Assembly (NCBI GenBank): GCA_963971405.1
Contig: OZ020484.1
Coordinates: 17,174,001 to 17,238,000, forward strand
DNA length: 64,000 nt
DNA from: Psococerastis gibbosa
Taxonomy: Eukaryota; Arthropoda; Insecta; Psocodea; Psocidae
Direction: 5' to 3'
The translations under genes were made by a program, and so were the position numbers. Of this stretch, positions 23,893 to 34,410 are shown one piece after another (position 1 is the stretch's first letter; the number at the start of each line of letters is the position of its first letter). The notes under the pieces were generated by a model, which was given only the letters and a program-made list of their open reading frames with translations, searched no databases and had not been told where the DNA came from.

Positions 23893-24267
23893 TGTTGGGG
23901 CCTGGTGCGGCCCCTACAACGCATCAGGGTGGCCCCGGCAACGTATTCAATGTTGAGCTTACGGCACCCCATGTACTGTGTTGACTGTTGAGGCCCGTTG
24001 GCCCTCAACAACAGACAATAGGTACAGCGACGCGGAGGTATGAATTCCGGGTGGCCGAATGAGGGTCAGGCTCACCCCTCTTATAACGCACCCCTCTAGG
24101 TTTAAGTTTGTACTTTATAGAATTAGAAAAATACAAGTTAGTCCACGCGCGGTCGTCTCATGGTTTACTCACTTGATCATTTCTTTGTTCAAATATAGCT
24201 TATATCGAAATCTTTATCTTTATTCATAATTTGTAATTACCTCACCTTACATGCGCTCGCCGCAACA
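23893..24267 (+). repeat. 5' LTR of the BEL element
   Basis: 375 bases, TGTTGGGGCCTGG to CGCCGCAACA. By the usual LTR role it should hold the promoter and define the 5' RNA end. An early part is self-complementary (gttgaggcccgttggccctc, then aacaac), which could fold in the RNA. I could not place a TATA box or start site with confidence. Confidence 0.95.
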
Positions 24268-24288
24268 TGGTCCTTACAGAGTCGGATT
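24268..24288 (+). promoter_or_regulatory. Primer-binding site of the BEL element
   Basis: Directly after the LTR the sequence is TGGTCCTTACAGAGTCGG, beginning with the TGG that pairs with a tRNA CCA end. The first eight bases and a later GAGTCGGATT segment match the complement of a typical animal tRNA-Tyr 3' end if two extra bases are allowed. The primer assignment is therefore tentative. Confidence 0.6.
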
Positions 24289-24411
24289 TATATAGTTATA
24301 GTGGTTTTGTGTGGCGAGTTGTTATGGTTGTGGTGGGTTTTTTCAGTAATGTTTTAGTGTAGTGTTTGTTCACGTCAAATTTCAAATTATTGTGTTGTTG
24401 TTGTGGTTACG

Positions 24412-27400
24412 ATGGAAGAGCTGCTCATCTGCCGTGAAGTTATTGTAAGCCGAATTCAGTTCATACTGGATGAAAAACACACGTTTGATCCCACTGAGTT
24501 CGCCGGGCAGTTACAGCATGTAGTCGAGTTAAACAAGGACATTGCTGAAAACCAAAAGGCAATTTTGCTGCAATGTGCAGCAGATAAGTTGGCCGAGGAC
24601 GAAAAGAAGAAGTATATGAAGGAGTTCAGGACAATCATGAAGACTATAGCCAAACTCCGATCCGCATTCACGCCAGCCGTAATTGCACACAGTCAGCCAG
24701 CACAAGGTGCCACACCCAGCGTGACACCAAGCGTCCGACTGCCGGAGTTAGCGCTGCCTACTTTCAACGGCCAGGTCGCCCAGTGGCCCGGGTTTCAGGC
24801 CAAGTTCGAGCGGCTCATGGCAAAGGCTTCACATTTGGCAGACGAGGACAAGCTCGATTATTTACAAAGTGCGATGGTGGGTCCTGCCAAACAGTTAATA
24901 GGAACCCTCCAACCTGGGTCCGGCAACGCCTTTGCGGAAGCATGGAAGATTTTAGAGGCCAGATACACAAACCAGCGGCACAACATAACCGATGTTGTCC
25001 GGGCTTTGGTGTATGACAGGGCATCTGGGGATCTCCAAAGTGTCATCGACGCGTTCCAAGAAGGTTTCGGGACTTTGAGGCTTCTAGGCATCCGACCCGA
25101 GAAGGCAGACTTCATCTGGAATATGTTAATCATAGATCGATGTGAGAAATCCATACAAGCTGAGTTTGAGAGAAGCCTTCCAGACGACAAAGTTCCAGCT
25201 ACAGCGGCCTTACTGGAGTACCTTCAACGCCAGGCAAGAATAGAGCAAGGCACCAGTCAATCCGCTCCTAGCTTAACCGAGAAACCTCAAGGTCAGTTGC
25301 ACGTGGCGGCTCCTGCGCTAAGGCAACCAATGAAGTGTCCCGAGTGTAAACTGGAACACTGCTTTTATCAGTGCCCAGTGTACAATAGAGCATCACTCGC
25401 CGATCGACAAACTCTCGTCAAGAAGCTACGCTTGTGTCATAACTGCCTCGTCGGGGGACATGTCGTAAAGGATTGTGTTCGAGCTAGCTGCAAAACCTGT
25501 GGCAAAAGACATCACACCAGCTTACATTTAGGCTCAGAGAACTTGAGCAATCCAATAAACGTGATCCAAGACTACACGCGAGTGCTGTTGCAAACAGCTA
25601 TAGTCAACGTCGCAGCCAGAGATGGAACGCCAGTCAAGTTTCGGGCCCTACTGGACAGCGGAGCAACAACGTCCCTCGTCACCCGGGCAGCCATGCAAGC
25701 GCTCAAGGTGAAGCCGAGACCTACGTCACGCCGCATTATCGTCGCTGGGGGCGATGTCCAGGAGTGCGGGCAGGAAGTAGAGCTAACCATAAGTTCGAGG
25801 TTGGGTGAGTTTTCGACTAACCTGTTCTTCTTAACACTACCCACCATTTCAGGAAACATTCCCACCACTGAGGTCCGAGAGGAGTGGCCCCACTTGAGGG
25901 GGTTACCCCTGGCTGATCCGTCGTACGGCGTTCCTAGCAGGGTTGACATCTTGTTGGGAGCGGACGTTTTGCCTAATATTTTGTGTTCCGATATGATACG
26001 CATGCCAGGTGCGCCATGCGCTCAACGCACGCTGTTGGGGTGGGTGCTACAGGGACCAGTCGCGTTTGTCGGTACTGATACCATTCAAGGGCCGACCACT
26101 GGACCCAACACAACAACCACAGTGCTACACTGCACGGACTTCCTGCGTAGATTCTGGGAAGTTGAGGAACTTCCATCAAGTCCAGTGTTGACAGAAGATG
26201 AGGAGAGAGCAGAAGAGAGCTTTCAAAACTCAACCTTTTGCGAGCAGTCTGGGCGGTTTTGTGTTCGTTTACCAGTCCGCTGCCAGCCACCCAACCTAGG
26301 AGAGAGTCGTCGCATGGCCCTGGCTCGTCTTCAGGGTCTTGAGAGAAGGTTCGCTAAGGATCGAGAGTTCCAGCTAAGGTACAATGAAGCCATCGACGAT
26401 TTCCGTTTAGCTGGACATCTTGTGCCTTCAAACCCTAATCCAGCCGCTGTATTCCTCCCCCATCATGGCGTCATCAACGCGAAAGGAAGGCTTCGGGTGG
26501 TCTTCGACGCCAGTGCCAAGACCTCTAACGGAAGGAGCCTAAATAACGAGTTGCTGAATGGTCCTCGTACTCAAGACGAGCTCTTCGACATTATAATACG
26601 TTTCCGCTCAAGGGTTGTCGCAGTGTCGGCCGACATAATCAAAATGTATCGCCAAGTGAACGTCCACCCGTATGACCGTCACCTGCAGCGTATTCTCTGG
26701 CGCGAGTCAGCCAACGACCCTGTGCAGGAACTGGAATTAACAACTGTGACGTGGGGAACAAAATCTGCGGCATACCTAGCCACCCGGGTCCTGAAGGAAG
26801 TGGGGTTTCGGGCTAAAGAGTTCATGCCAGAAGCTGCCAATCGAATTCTACAGGACTTTTATGTGGACGATCTCCTGACTGGGGGGCAGACAGTCGGGGA
26901 AGTCCTGAAGTTAAGAAATCAAATAGCAGAACTTCTGGCCAACGCCGGGTTCGAATTGCATAAGTGGGCATCAAACTCACCTGCAGTGACGACTCCAGAG
27001 TCCAACGCAGTCATCGCTGCTGATGCGACTACTTTGGGGTTGAAGTGGGACACAAATCGGGATGAGTTGTCTCTATTAACCGAACCGGTGAAGCCGCACG
27101 TCAAACCAACGAAAAGAACCGTCTTAAGTGACCTGGGCAGATTCTTCGATCCAATCGGCTGGGCCGCTCCGGTCTTATCCACGGCCAAGGTCTTTGTTCA
27201 GAAGCTCTGGGCCGACTCCACCTTGGGATGGGACACAGCTCTTCCTAGAAACGCAGTCGAGCGCTGGTTGGAGCTGATGCAAGATGCAAGCTGTTTACGG
27301 CAGCTGTCCATTCCAAGGAATGTTTACCTCTCCGATGCCACCAGGAACACTTTATGCGGTTTCAGCGACGCGTCCGAAGAAGCATACGCAGCGGTGGTAT

Positions 27401-29523
27401 ATTTGCGGCAGGAGTGGGCTGATGGTACTTGCAGAATTAACTTCGTGGCCTGCAAGACGAAGGTCGCTCCATTAAAGCCATTAACCCTACCACGACTTGA
27501 ACTTAGCGGAGCTGTCTTGTTAGCCAAATTGATGAGTAGGATCTCAAAGGCCGTCCTCTTTCGGCATGAGCAATTAGCCTTTACAGATTCAACCATCGTG
27601 TTATCTTGGCTCCGTGCTCATCCGAGCCGGTGGCAAACTTTCGTTGCGCACAGGGTACAGGCAATCCAGGAGTTCGTTCCTGCACGGGCATGGAGGCACG
27701 TACCTACCACAGACAACCCAGCGGACATCGCAACGCGTCGCTGTTCCTCAGCTGATTTGAAGCAAAGCAGCCTGTGGTGGCACGGCCCCGCATGGCTAGC
27801 GACCAACAGCTGGCCAGCAGATCTTCGCCTCACAGAAGATGCTCCAGAAGCAAGGGCTCCGAAGGTAATCTTCATTGTAACCGAAGGTTTCTTCCCTGTA
27901 CTCACTCGATACGAGCGAATCTCCAAGACATTGCGGGTACTCGCTTATGTCCGTCGCGCCATCACTCCGAAGGCCAGACGTCCAATGGGTACGATTAGTG
28001 CACAGGAAATTATTACAGCCAGAATTACGATGATTCGCCTTATGCAACAAGAAACCTACGGTCAGGAGGTCAGGAGGCTAATTGTCAAACAGCCTGTTCT
28101 TCGGACTTCGGCGCTGTACAAGCTTAATCCATATTTGGACGATCACCAATTACTACGGGTAGGTGGTAGGTTGGCCAATTCACAGCTCACCGAACCAACC
28201 AAGTACCCTATCATTCTGCCCTATAACCACCCGACGACGAAACTCATCGTGCGCCATCTGCATGTCCAGAACGAACACGCCGGTCCTCAACTGCTTGCTT
28301 CGATCGTCTTGCAAGGCTACTTCATTCCAAAACTGAGAAATATCACCCGTTTTGTGGCACGTACTTGTGCAATCTGTACCCGTTTGCGCGCCCGGGCTGT
28401 TGGTCAAATCATGGCTGACCTTCCGGCCAGCCGGGTCGCCCCTGTCTCGCGCCCCTTTCAGAGGTGCGGCGTAGATTTCGCTGGACCTGTCAGCCTGCGC
28501 ACCCATCTCAGCAAGGGAACTCGCCATTACAAAGGTTACCTCTGTATCTTTATCTGCATGGCAACAAGGGCACTACACCTCGAGTTAGCGTCAAGCCTCA
28601 CCCCGGAGGCCTTTCTCTCTGCCTTCCATCGTTTATGTGCGCGTCGCTCAACACCGGCAGAGATGTTTAGCGATCGAGGAACCAATTTTACCGCCGCCTC
28701 CAAGATACTCAAGGAAGTATATGATTCGACTGCTGTCCAGGACACCCTGTCCACAAGGGAAGTTCACTGGACCTTCAACCCTCCAGCAGCTCCACATTGG
28801 GGTGGTGTTTGGGAGGCTGGCGTGAAGTCTGTGAAGTTCCATTTGAATGCCGTCATCGGTACACATGTGTTAACCTTCGAGGAGATGACGACAGTCCTCT
28901 GCAGGGTCGAAGCCGTGCTCAATTCTCGACCGCTGGCACCCATTTCAAACGAAGTCTCGGATTTGGGAGCCTTGACTCCTGGACATTTTCTGGTTGGTGC
29001 GCCGCTCACAGCTCCCCCTGAGCGCATTGAGGAGGGAAAGATCCTACCTAATCAACGCTGGCTGTTGGTCCAGAAGATGGCTCAAGACTTCTGGCGCCGA
29101 TGGTCCAGGGAGTTCTTGACCCGTCTCAACCAAAGACCAAAGTGGTGTGCTCGTCAGACGCCACTGGCTGAAGGCGACCTTGTCATAATCAAGGAGGACA
29201 ATCTCCATCCACTTCACTGGAGACTCGGCCGTATAAGTAAGCTGCACCTGTCTCCAGACAGCTTGCCTCGCGCGGCCACCGTGAAGACGCAGTTCGGAAC
29301 TAGGGAACGACCCATTGTCCGACTGTGTAAGCTTCCCCTTGACGAAGGTTCAACGTCAAAGAACCAACAGGACACCCCCACTGCTCAAGAAACGCCTGCA
29401 GTGCGTCCAGCCCCGGTGAGCTCCGCGAGCGCCGGTCCGACGCCTGCAGGACCTCGGCGACGGAGCCAAAGGGTGGCCACCCGCATTGGAGCAGTGTCTT
29501 GCGTCACGCCCTGTGAGGACTAG
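24412..29523 (+). CDS. BEL/Pao Gag-Pol polyprotein
   Basis: 1703 codons, one frame. The frame is open from a GTG at 24403, but the first ATG (24412) has A at -3 and G at +4, so it is the likely start. Gag (about 105-280) carries the DUF1759-type region. Zinc-binding segments follow: C309-x2-C-x3-H-x4-C, the classic knuckle C342-x2-C-x4-H-x4-C355, and C360-x2-C with His. The aspartic protease has D415-S-G. Reverse transcriptase shows D741 in VSADIIKMY and the catalytic YVDD at 817-820. RNase H shows D986, E1030, D1059 and D1105. Integrase has a zinc finger (H1284, H1289, C1319, C1322), the catalytic triad D1355, D1421, E1468 (in WGGVWEAG), and a C-terminal DUF5641-like region from about 1547. 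All key residues are present and no stop or shift is seen, so the protein may be functional. Its GC content is above that of its surroundings. Confidence 0.97.
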   Translation: MEELLICREVIVSRIQFILDEKHTFDPTEFAGQLQHVVELNKDIAENQKAILLQCAADKLAEDEKKKYMKEFRTIMKTIAKLRSAFTPAVIAHSQPAQGATPSVTPSVRLPELALPTFNGQVAQWPGFQAKFERLMAKASHLADEDKLDYLQSAMVGPAKQLIGTLQPGSGNAFAEAWKILEARYTNQRHNITDVVRALVYDRASGDLQSVIDAFQEGFGTLRLLGIRPEKADFIWNMLIIDRCEKSIQAEFERSLPDDKVPATAALLEYLQRQARIEQGTSQSAPSLTEKPQGQLHVAAPALRQPMKCPECKLEHCFYQCPVYNRASLADRQTLVKKLRLCHNCLVGGHVVKDCVRASCKTCGKRHHTSLHLGSENLSNPINVIQDYTRVLLQTAIVNVAARDGTPVKFRALLDSGATTSLVTRAAMQALKVKPRPTSRRIIVAGGDVQECGQEVELTISSRLGEFSTNLFFLTLPTISGNIPTTEVREEWPHLRGLPLADPSYGVPSRVDILLGADVLPNILCSDMIRMPGAPCAQRTLLGWVLQGPVAFVGTDTIQGPTTGPNTTTTVLHCTDFLRRFWEVEELPSSPVLTEDEERAEESFQNSTFCEQSGRFCVRLPVRCQPPNLGESRRMALARLQGLERRFAKDREFQLRYNEAIDDFRLAGHLVPSNPNPAAVFLPHHGVINAKGRLRVVFDASAKTSNGRSLNNELLNGPRTQDELFDIIIRFRSRVVAVSADIIKMYRQVNVHPYDRHLQRILWRESANDPVQELELTTVTWGTKSAAYLATRVLKEVGFRAKEFMPEAANRILQDFYVDDLLTGGQTVGEVLKLRNQIAELLANAGFELHKWASNSPAVTTPESNAVIAADATTLGLKWDTNRDELSLLTEPVKPHVKPTKRTVLSDLGRFFDPIGWAAPVLSTAKVFVQKLWADSTLGWDTALPRNAVERWLELMQDASCLRQLSIPRNVYLSDATRNTLCGFSDASEEAYAAVVYLRQEWADGTCRINFVACKTKVAPLKPLTLPRLELSGAVLLAKLMSRISKAVLFRHEQLAFTDSTIVLSWLRAHPSRWQTFVAHRVQAIQEFVPARAWRHVPTTDNPADIATRRCSSADLKQSSLWWHGPAWLATNSWPADLRLTEDAPEARAPKVIFIVTEGFFPVLTRYERISKTLRVLAYVRRAITPKARRPMGTISAQEIITARITMIRLMQQETYGQEVRRLIVKQPVLRTSALYKLNPYLDDHQLLRVGGRLANSQLTEPTKYPIILPYNHPTTKLIVRHLHVQNEHAGPQLLASIVLQGYFIPKLRNITRFVARTCAICTRLRARAVGQIMADLPASRVAPVSRPFQRCGVDFAGPVSLRTHLSKGTRHYKGYLCIFICMATRALHLELASSLTPEAFLSAFHRLCARRSTPAEMFSDRGTNFTAASKILKEVYDSTAVQDTLSTREVHWTFNPPAAPHWGGVWEAGVKSVKFHLNAVIGTHVLTFEEMTTVLCRVEAVLNSRPLAPISNEVSDLGALTPGHFLVGAPLTAPPERIEEGKILPNQRWLLVQKMAQDFWRRWSREFLTRLNQRPKWCARQTPLAEGDLVIIKEDNLHPLHWRLGRISKLHLSPDSLPRAATVKTQFGTRERPIVRLCKLPLDEGSTSKNQQDTPTAQETPAVRPAPVSSASAGPTPAGPRRRSQRVATRIGAVSCVTPCED

Positions 29524-30440
29524 GGGCTCATCTAGTCTCTCCGGGGGATCTTTGCCCCTCGTTAGCCAAAGACATCGCCATTAGTGTATAATCGTGTTTC
29601 ACTATAGTTCATCGTTGTGTTAGTGTGTTTTGGAACCTCAACCCCTCCCCGTGTTACCCGTTGGCTCAACGGTTTTAACACGTAAGTGTCGTGTTTGTGT
29701 ATTGTGACTTACCTGGATACGTTACAAAATTCATGTACGTATGCTAGCTTTTGTGAAATGGCACCCTAATAGTGTCCATAGCCTTTGTGTTGATCCCCCT
29801 GGATCGTACCCGTTTTTTTTTTTGTGTGATGTGATTCTTTCAGTGTCACAACCGTACCCGTCGTCTAAGAGGATCCCCCTGGATCATAACCCACCCGTTT
29901 TATGTTCATGTATGCACGTTATCGTGTTTTTTTGTGTTGGTATATCACCCATTCTTGTATATAAGTTGGCTTACTCCTGGCCATAACCGTTTTGTTGTTG
30001 GAGTTGACACGCTCGGTGTTCTTCTCCACTAACGTCTAATTTTTCACGTGCACAATCGGTGCCCTAACCAAGTAAAAATAACGTCTCAACCTGTGTAGTC
30101 AACCTCATGTTTTCGTGTTTCCTTGCAGATCAACTCGGGGTCATAATCGTTTTCTTGTGTTCTCTTGGGGACATACTTCGTGTCGTACCCGTTTTTTTTT
30201 TTTTGTTTTGTGGTTTATTATTCACATTCGCGCTCCCAGTTGGTCTTCGAAATAAATATTTTACCTTAACCTAGTATTATCATTTTAGTTTATGCTTTTG
30301 TGTTTTTTTCATCATTATGAACAAATGTCCTTTGTGTCACCGTGTTTTATCTCGTTCGTTTATGTACTTGTCATGTTCGGGGTGTCGTTTGCTCAAATTT
30401 TCTTTTCATGGTTTTTATGTTGGAAGTCCTGCCTCCTTCC
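29524..30440 (+). other. Long 3' untranslated region of the BEL element
   Basis: About 0.9 kb between the Gag-Pol stop and the polypurine tract. It is T-rich and internally repetitive. gatccccctggatc occurs at 29792-29805 and 29872-29885, and (c)gtacccg followed by a T run occurs three times (about 29806, 29854, 30184). No env-like frame is present. Short frames at its end run into the 3' LTR. Confidence 0.75.
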
Positions 30441-30453
30441 AAGGGGGGCAGAT
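30441..30453 (+). promoter_or_regulatory. Polypurine tract of the BEL element
   Basis: AAGGGGGGCAGAT directly precedes the 3' LTR. By position and purine content it is the expected primer site for plus-strand DNA synthesis. Confidence 0.8.
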
Positions 30454-30828
30454 TGTTGGGGCCTGGTGCGGCCCCTACAACGCATCAGGGTGGCCCCGGC
30501 AACGTATTCAATGTTGAGCTTACGGCACCCCATGTACTGTGTTGACTGTTGAGGCCCGTTGGCCCTCAACAACAGACAATAGGTACAGCGACGCGGAGGT
30601 ATGAATTCCGGGTGGCCGAATGAGGGTCAGGCTCACCCCTCTTATAACGCACCCCTCTAGGTTTAAGTTTGTACTTTATAGAATTAGAAAAATACAAGTT
30701 AGTCCACGCGCGGTCGTCTCATGGTTTACTCACTTGATCATTTCTTTGTTCAAATATAGCTTATATCGAAATCTTTATCTTTATTCATAATTTGTAATTA
30801 CCTCACCTTACATGCGCTCGCCGCAACA
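30454..30828 (+). repeat. 3' LTR of the BEL element
   Basis: 375 bases, matching the 5' LTR throughout by direct reading. It ends CGCCGCAACA and is followed by the target duplication cttat. Confidence 0.95.
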
Positions 30829-30833
30829 CTTAT

Positions 30834-31551
30834 ATATTCCCGATTTGAAATAGCAATTCATATAATATACTCGGCGAAAGTCAGGTGAGTTATAACACGA
30901 CTGGGGCTCCAAAAACCATTAAATACGACTGTAACTTCAACTTACAGACTGCAAGTTATAGTCCTAGATTCCCCCGGACTCGCGATATGTAAATTGAACT
31001 TACTACGGTGCTAAATTGTTGCCCATTACATAGTATTCTTATAAACATAACTTCAGCAAGGTTGTCCCCGAATATACACCCGTAAGAACCTTTCAGCTGA
31101 GAAATGTAAAGTTATAAACACAACATACAATCTGAGGGTGAACATCAAGTGTAAACATCAAATATTTCATCGTAAAAAGTTGTCAAAACTATCACGCTAA
31201 ACACTAAAGAGACGACATTTTTTTGGAACATTTTGATGTGTGATATATGCACCTCCTTCTAACACGGGGTACTCCGATTTGCTCTTAACAATGTGATTAA
31301 AGTAAGCATTTCAAATGAAAACAGCTTCGTCACAGTGGCCGGCAAAAAAGCCAGGCTGGCTAGCAAATTAACGGTACGTCATGGCTGAGCCCACAGATTG
31401 ATTAAAACGCAGGGACGATATAACCACCGAGGTGACGACCCCATAAACTTGACGGCATTTCATCACCAAACACCAAACGAAAAGGTGAGGGACCCACCAC
31501 GACTTCCGACTCTTCGAATTTTTAAGGTTACCCTCGATCTGCGCGAACGCA
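30834..31551. other. No gene recognised
   Basis: AT-rich flank of the BEL insertion with no recognisable feature. Confidence 0.35.
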
Positions 31552-31562
31552 TTTTAAGAATT

Positions 31563-31919
31563 GTTTGATTTTTCCAACGCCTGCTTTCAGCATTTCTGCT
31601 TGAAGCAACCCTGTCAGCCTGGCGGGGGGAGTGAGTCTGTTTATTAACTTCAGGCACCCTAAGGGCAGACTCCTTCATTTCGGGGAGAAGGGGAATTCAC
31701 TGACAAGGTGGACCTCCTGATTATAGTGGATTCCGAACCACTTGGGGAACATGATAGTCACACGATTAATTCGGGGGTGACCAGGACTCGACACGCACTC
31801 AGACTGACTGGCATAGTCCCACCATGTTCCCCTGCCAACGCTGTGCACACTACCATGTTTGCCACAGTTTGTAACATACTCTGTTCTCGTCGACTCAACT
31901 TGATATGACCGTTGGTAAT
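31563..31919 (-). mobile_element. 5S-like SINE, copy 1
   Basis: On the minus strand it begins with a mutated CCAACGG head and runs through gtagtgtgcacagcgttggc and tggttcggaatccactataa to caggctgacagggttgcttc. The 11 bases ttttaagaatt at 31552-31562 and 31920-31930 form the target duplication. It aligns over its length with 35876-36235 and 60358-60730. The open frame of about 70 codons on this strand (MKESALRVPEVNKQ...) is shared with the other copies because the DNA is conserved, not because of evident coding. Confidence 0.8.
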
Positions 31920-31930
31920 TTTTAAGAATT

Positions 31931-33770
31931 TTAAGAAATGTACAATACCAGGGGTCGACCATGGAGGACGCACGCAGAAGACCTCATACAAGATGTGAGA
32001 TGCCGAACCTCCTTGGGCAGGGATGAATGAAGAAGAAAATGGAAAGATTTCTGCAAACTCGATAGATAGCGACTAAGGAAGATTTATTTTCTTTCGCAGT
32101 CTAGACACATAGGGAGCTCAAATAAAAACCACGGTCCACGTTCTACATTTTTATGTAACGAAGCATTATATTTTATGTTTCGATTTCGATAGAAAGATAT
32201 AGCCTACGTATTTGCTTTGGCTGTTATCACCGGGAAAAAGGGGGTCGGGAAGGGTGCTAACCGATTGAGGATGTCTACCTATTGGCGGCCTTCCTATTTA
32301 AACGACACATACCCGTAGATACGAGGTATGCAGGCCTAGCTTGTAGGTACTATTCCTAATGTACAGTAGGTATTATGGTCATTAGATACAATTTAGGGTA
32401 AGTCACGATAGGTTGGTAGATTCTCTTTTATAGATAAAATTAAGTTACTCTTTTATACCGTAGATTTTCTATTTTTCACGTACCTACAACCCATAGTCTG
32501 AATTTCATAACTTTGACCCTTCGCGGGGCTCGGGGGTATCTTATTCTAACCCATAGGCATTAGAGCCAGGAAGCATCAAGCACGTCAATTTATGGGTACT
32601 TATTTAAAATGTATTTATTACTGTTTGTTTCCTGTGCAATTGTAGAGGTAGTATTGATTGTAGTCAGACAGCTATATAATATATATATATATATAATAAG
32701 CAGATTAATGGATACATATCTTGTCTCTAAATTCAATATTATGTGGCATGATCATTATGAGCCGAAAACCTGGTATTTTTTTTTTTAATGGTAAATTATA
32801 TGCATTTAAGTATCATCATGTTAAGCGGATTATAGGACAGAGAGAGAGAGAGAGAGAGGGAGAAAGAAAGAGAGACCCCTGGATGGTCTAAGACTCAGTT
32901 ATATGGAGTTCATACCATAGACCATAGTCCGCGGTTCAACCAGAGTATAGTGGAAAAGAAACCCCAAGATAACGATAAAGAAGAAAATGAGTAACATACT
33001 AACATCAATAACGCCAAACTGCGGAAGTAGATTAATTTATATCACGGTATTATTATAGAAGTGCATTGCTTGGAAAACCCCTATCTCTTCTATTCATAGT
33101 ATACTGTAAGGTCATGATGCTGGTGCCTCAAGATTGCAGAAAGGCTCATTTCTAGTAGTAAAATAAACAATAGCTATGTAAATTATAAATGAAAAGTGTC
33201 AGCCCAAAATTTTGAGGCTGAAGCTGAGAATTAAAAATGCATTTAGTTAGGAAGAATGAAGAAATGAAGATAAAGGCTACAGCTGGAAAGAGTACATTAG
33301 GGTGTTGAATGAATTATTGTAACAATAAATGTACCAGAACGGGAACTAATAGTTGGGCAATGTTGGCTCGTTGAGTTATGCGTGTCGGTTCGTGGTCATA
33401 ATCCAAGTTTAACGAAACCGGATTGAAAACGTGTCCAGGCCGAATCCAATGCAGAGCACAGACTACACTGCTGCCGCCTCACGTACCGTACCTCAATATT
33501 AATCCCGGCCCGGCTCATTTCCACGCCTCCTATCTATAACCACGGCTATAGCTGTTACACCCACATAAAAATAAATCAAAATTTTTCGGTGATTTTTCCT
33601 TAATGCCTGAATGATCAACTTCTACGAAGGTTTGACGTTGGCGCTAAAATAGGCCGTGGCAGCAGAACAATAAAATGGATATTTCCCTCCCGTCCTAGTG
33701 ATGCTTGAAAAGATGACCCTGTCCAATTTGGTGACCGAAGACACTCCAACTATGGGAGCATAGGCTCTGA
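31931..33770. other. No gene recognised; microsatellites
   Basis: AT-rich. Contains a short (AT)n at about 32676-32696 and a (GA)n run at about 32839-32876. Nothing coding was recognised. Confidence 0.4.
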
Positions 33771-34074
33771 AAATATTGATCCCATTTCCGATATCATGTA
33801 CCTATGTGAACAGTCTTTTTCGATGCTGCTAAGGTTAAAATCGACGAGCCGAAACAAACTAAAAGACCTCGAAGAGCACCTGAGTCCTGAGGGAGGGTCT
33901 TTCTCAAAATATTCGTCTAAACATGAAAAAAACGTGTCAGTGAAGTGCAGCCACACTTCTGGCATTAAAAAAGTAGCAATGTATTTTGATATTGATTTAT
34001 TTTCCTTCTAAACTGGGTAGGGGGGGGGGGAGGGAGCACTGAAAATTGACCATTGCCAAGTTTGGGAACCATTG
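33770..34074 (+). pseudogene. hAT transposon 3' end with dimerisation-domain remnant
   Basis: The plus frame from about 33775 reads DPISDIMYLCEQSFSMLLRL, then KSTSRNKLKDLEEHL. This matches the hAT C-terminal dimerisation domain of the ZBED type (YLCEQxFSxMxxxKSxxRxxL). The frame continues to a stop at 34009-34011. Downstream, AAGTTTGGGAACCATTG at 34058-34074 is the typical 3' terminal repeat of such hAT elements (complement of CAATGGTTCCCAAACTT). The rest of the transposase and the 5' end are absent or unrecognisable. Confidence 0.7.
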
Positions 34075-34139
34075 GTGTGAATAATTCCCCGGAGAAGTTA
34101 TTATTACAAGGTTGGTTCACACAGTTAATAATTATAATA

Positions 34140-34410
34140 ATAATAATGTCTTGAAGGACATTTTTGTGAAGCTAGGCTAATTAAAGTGGTCCATTGGCCC
34201 CTTGTCCAATGCCAGCAACCCCATGTAATTCGGACATGATTTATATTGTTTCCGTAAGAGTTTTGGGCCATTAGCAAACTGGCATACGTCCTCGATGTCA
34301 ACCTACACCGGTTACAAGCGATAATGGACAAGCTGTGCCAAGCTTACTATTGGCGCAGTGTAACAGGTGCTGGAAGCATGACTTAACCATGTACAGATAC
34401 GAGTCTTACA
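34140..34410 (-). repeat. SINE-like family C, copy 1
   Basis: Contains cctcgatgtcaacctacacc and aagcgataatggacaagct, shared with 39660-39903, 57130-57402, 60790-61045 (inverted) and a fragment at 52545-52612. Read on the minus strand, the head is gactcgtatctgtac and the end is an (ATT)n-like tail, suggesting a SINE. No convincing Pol III boxes were seen. Confidence 0.5.

Larger units (their letters stand above)
23888..30833 (+). mobile_element. Full-length BEL/Pao LTR retrotransposon, with target duplication
   Basis: The element proper is 23893-30828 (6936 bases), flanked on both sides by cttat (23888-23892, 30829-30833), the 5-base duplication usual for BEL/Pao. It has two 375-base LTRs starting TGTTG and ending CAACA, a primer-binding site, one uninterrupted Gag-Pol frame, a long 3' untranslated region, and a polypurine tract. 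I saw no difference between the LTRs, so insertion was recent. There is no env gene. It lies in the sense opposite to the Notch-ligand exon at 54.3 kb. Confidence 0.95.

Noticed and set aside
24456-29247. Numerous overlapping frames within the BEL Gag-Pol
   Set aside because: All lie in alternative frames of the real polyprotein and show no domains.
30292-30552. Hydrophobic frame before the 3' LTR as an env remnant
   Set aside because: It is short, T-rich by composition, starts without a signal-peptide context and runs into the LTR; no envelope motif is visible.
31463-31678. Frame (KESALRVP...) repeated at 36.1 and 60.6 kb as a conserved gene family
   Set aside because: The three frames are the same stretch of one SINE family; conservation is at the DNA level and one copy has shifted.
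32839-32876. (GA)n tract as a regulatory GAGA element
   Set aside because: An ordinary microsatellite in an AT-rich stretch with no nearby gene; no support for a regulatory role.
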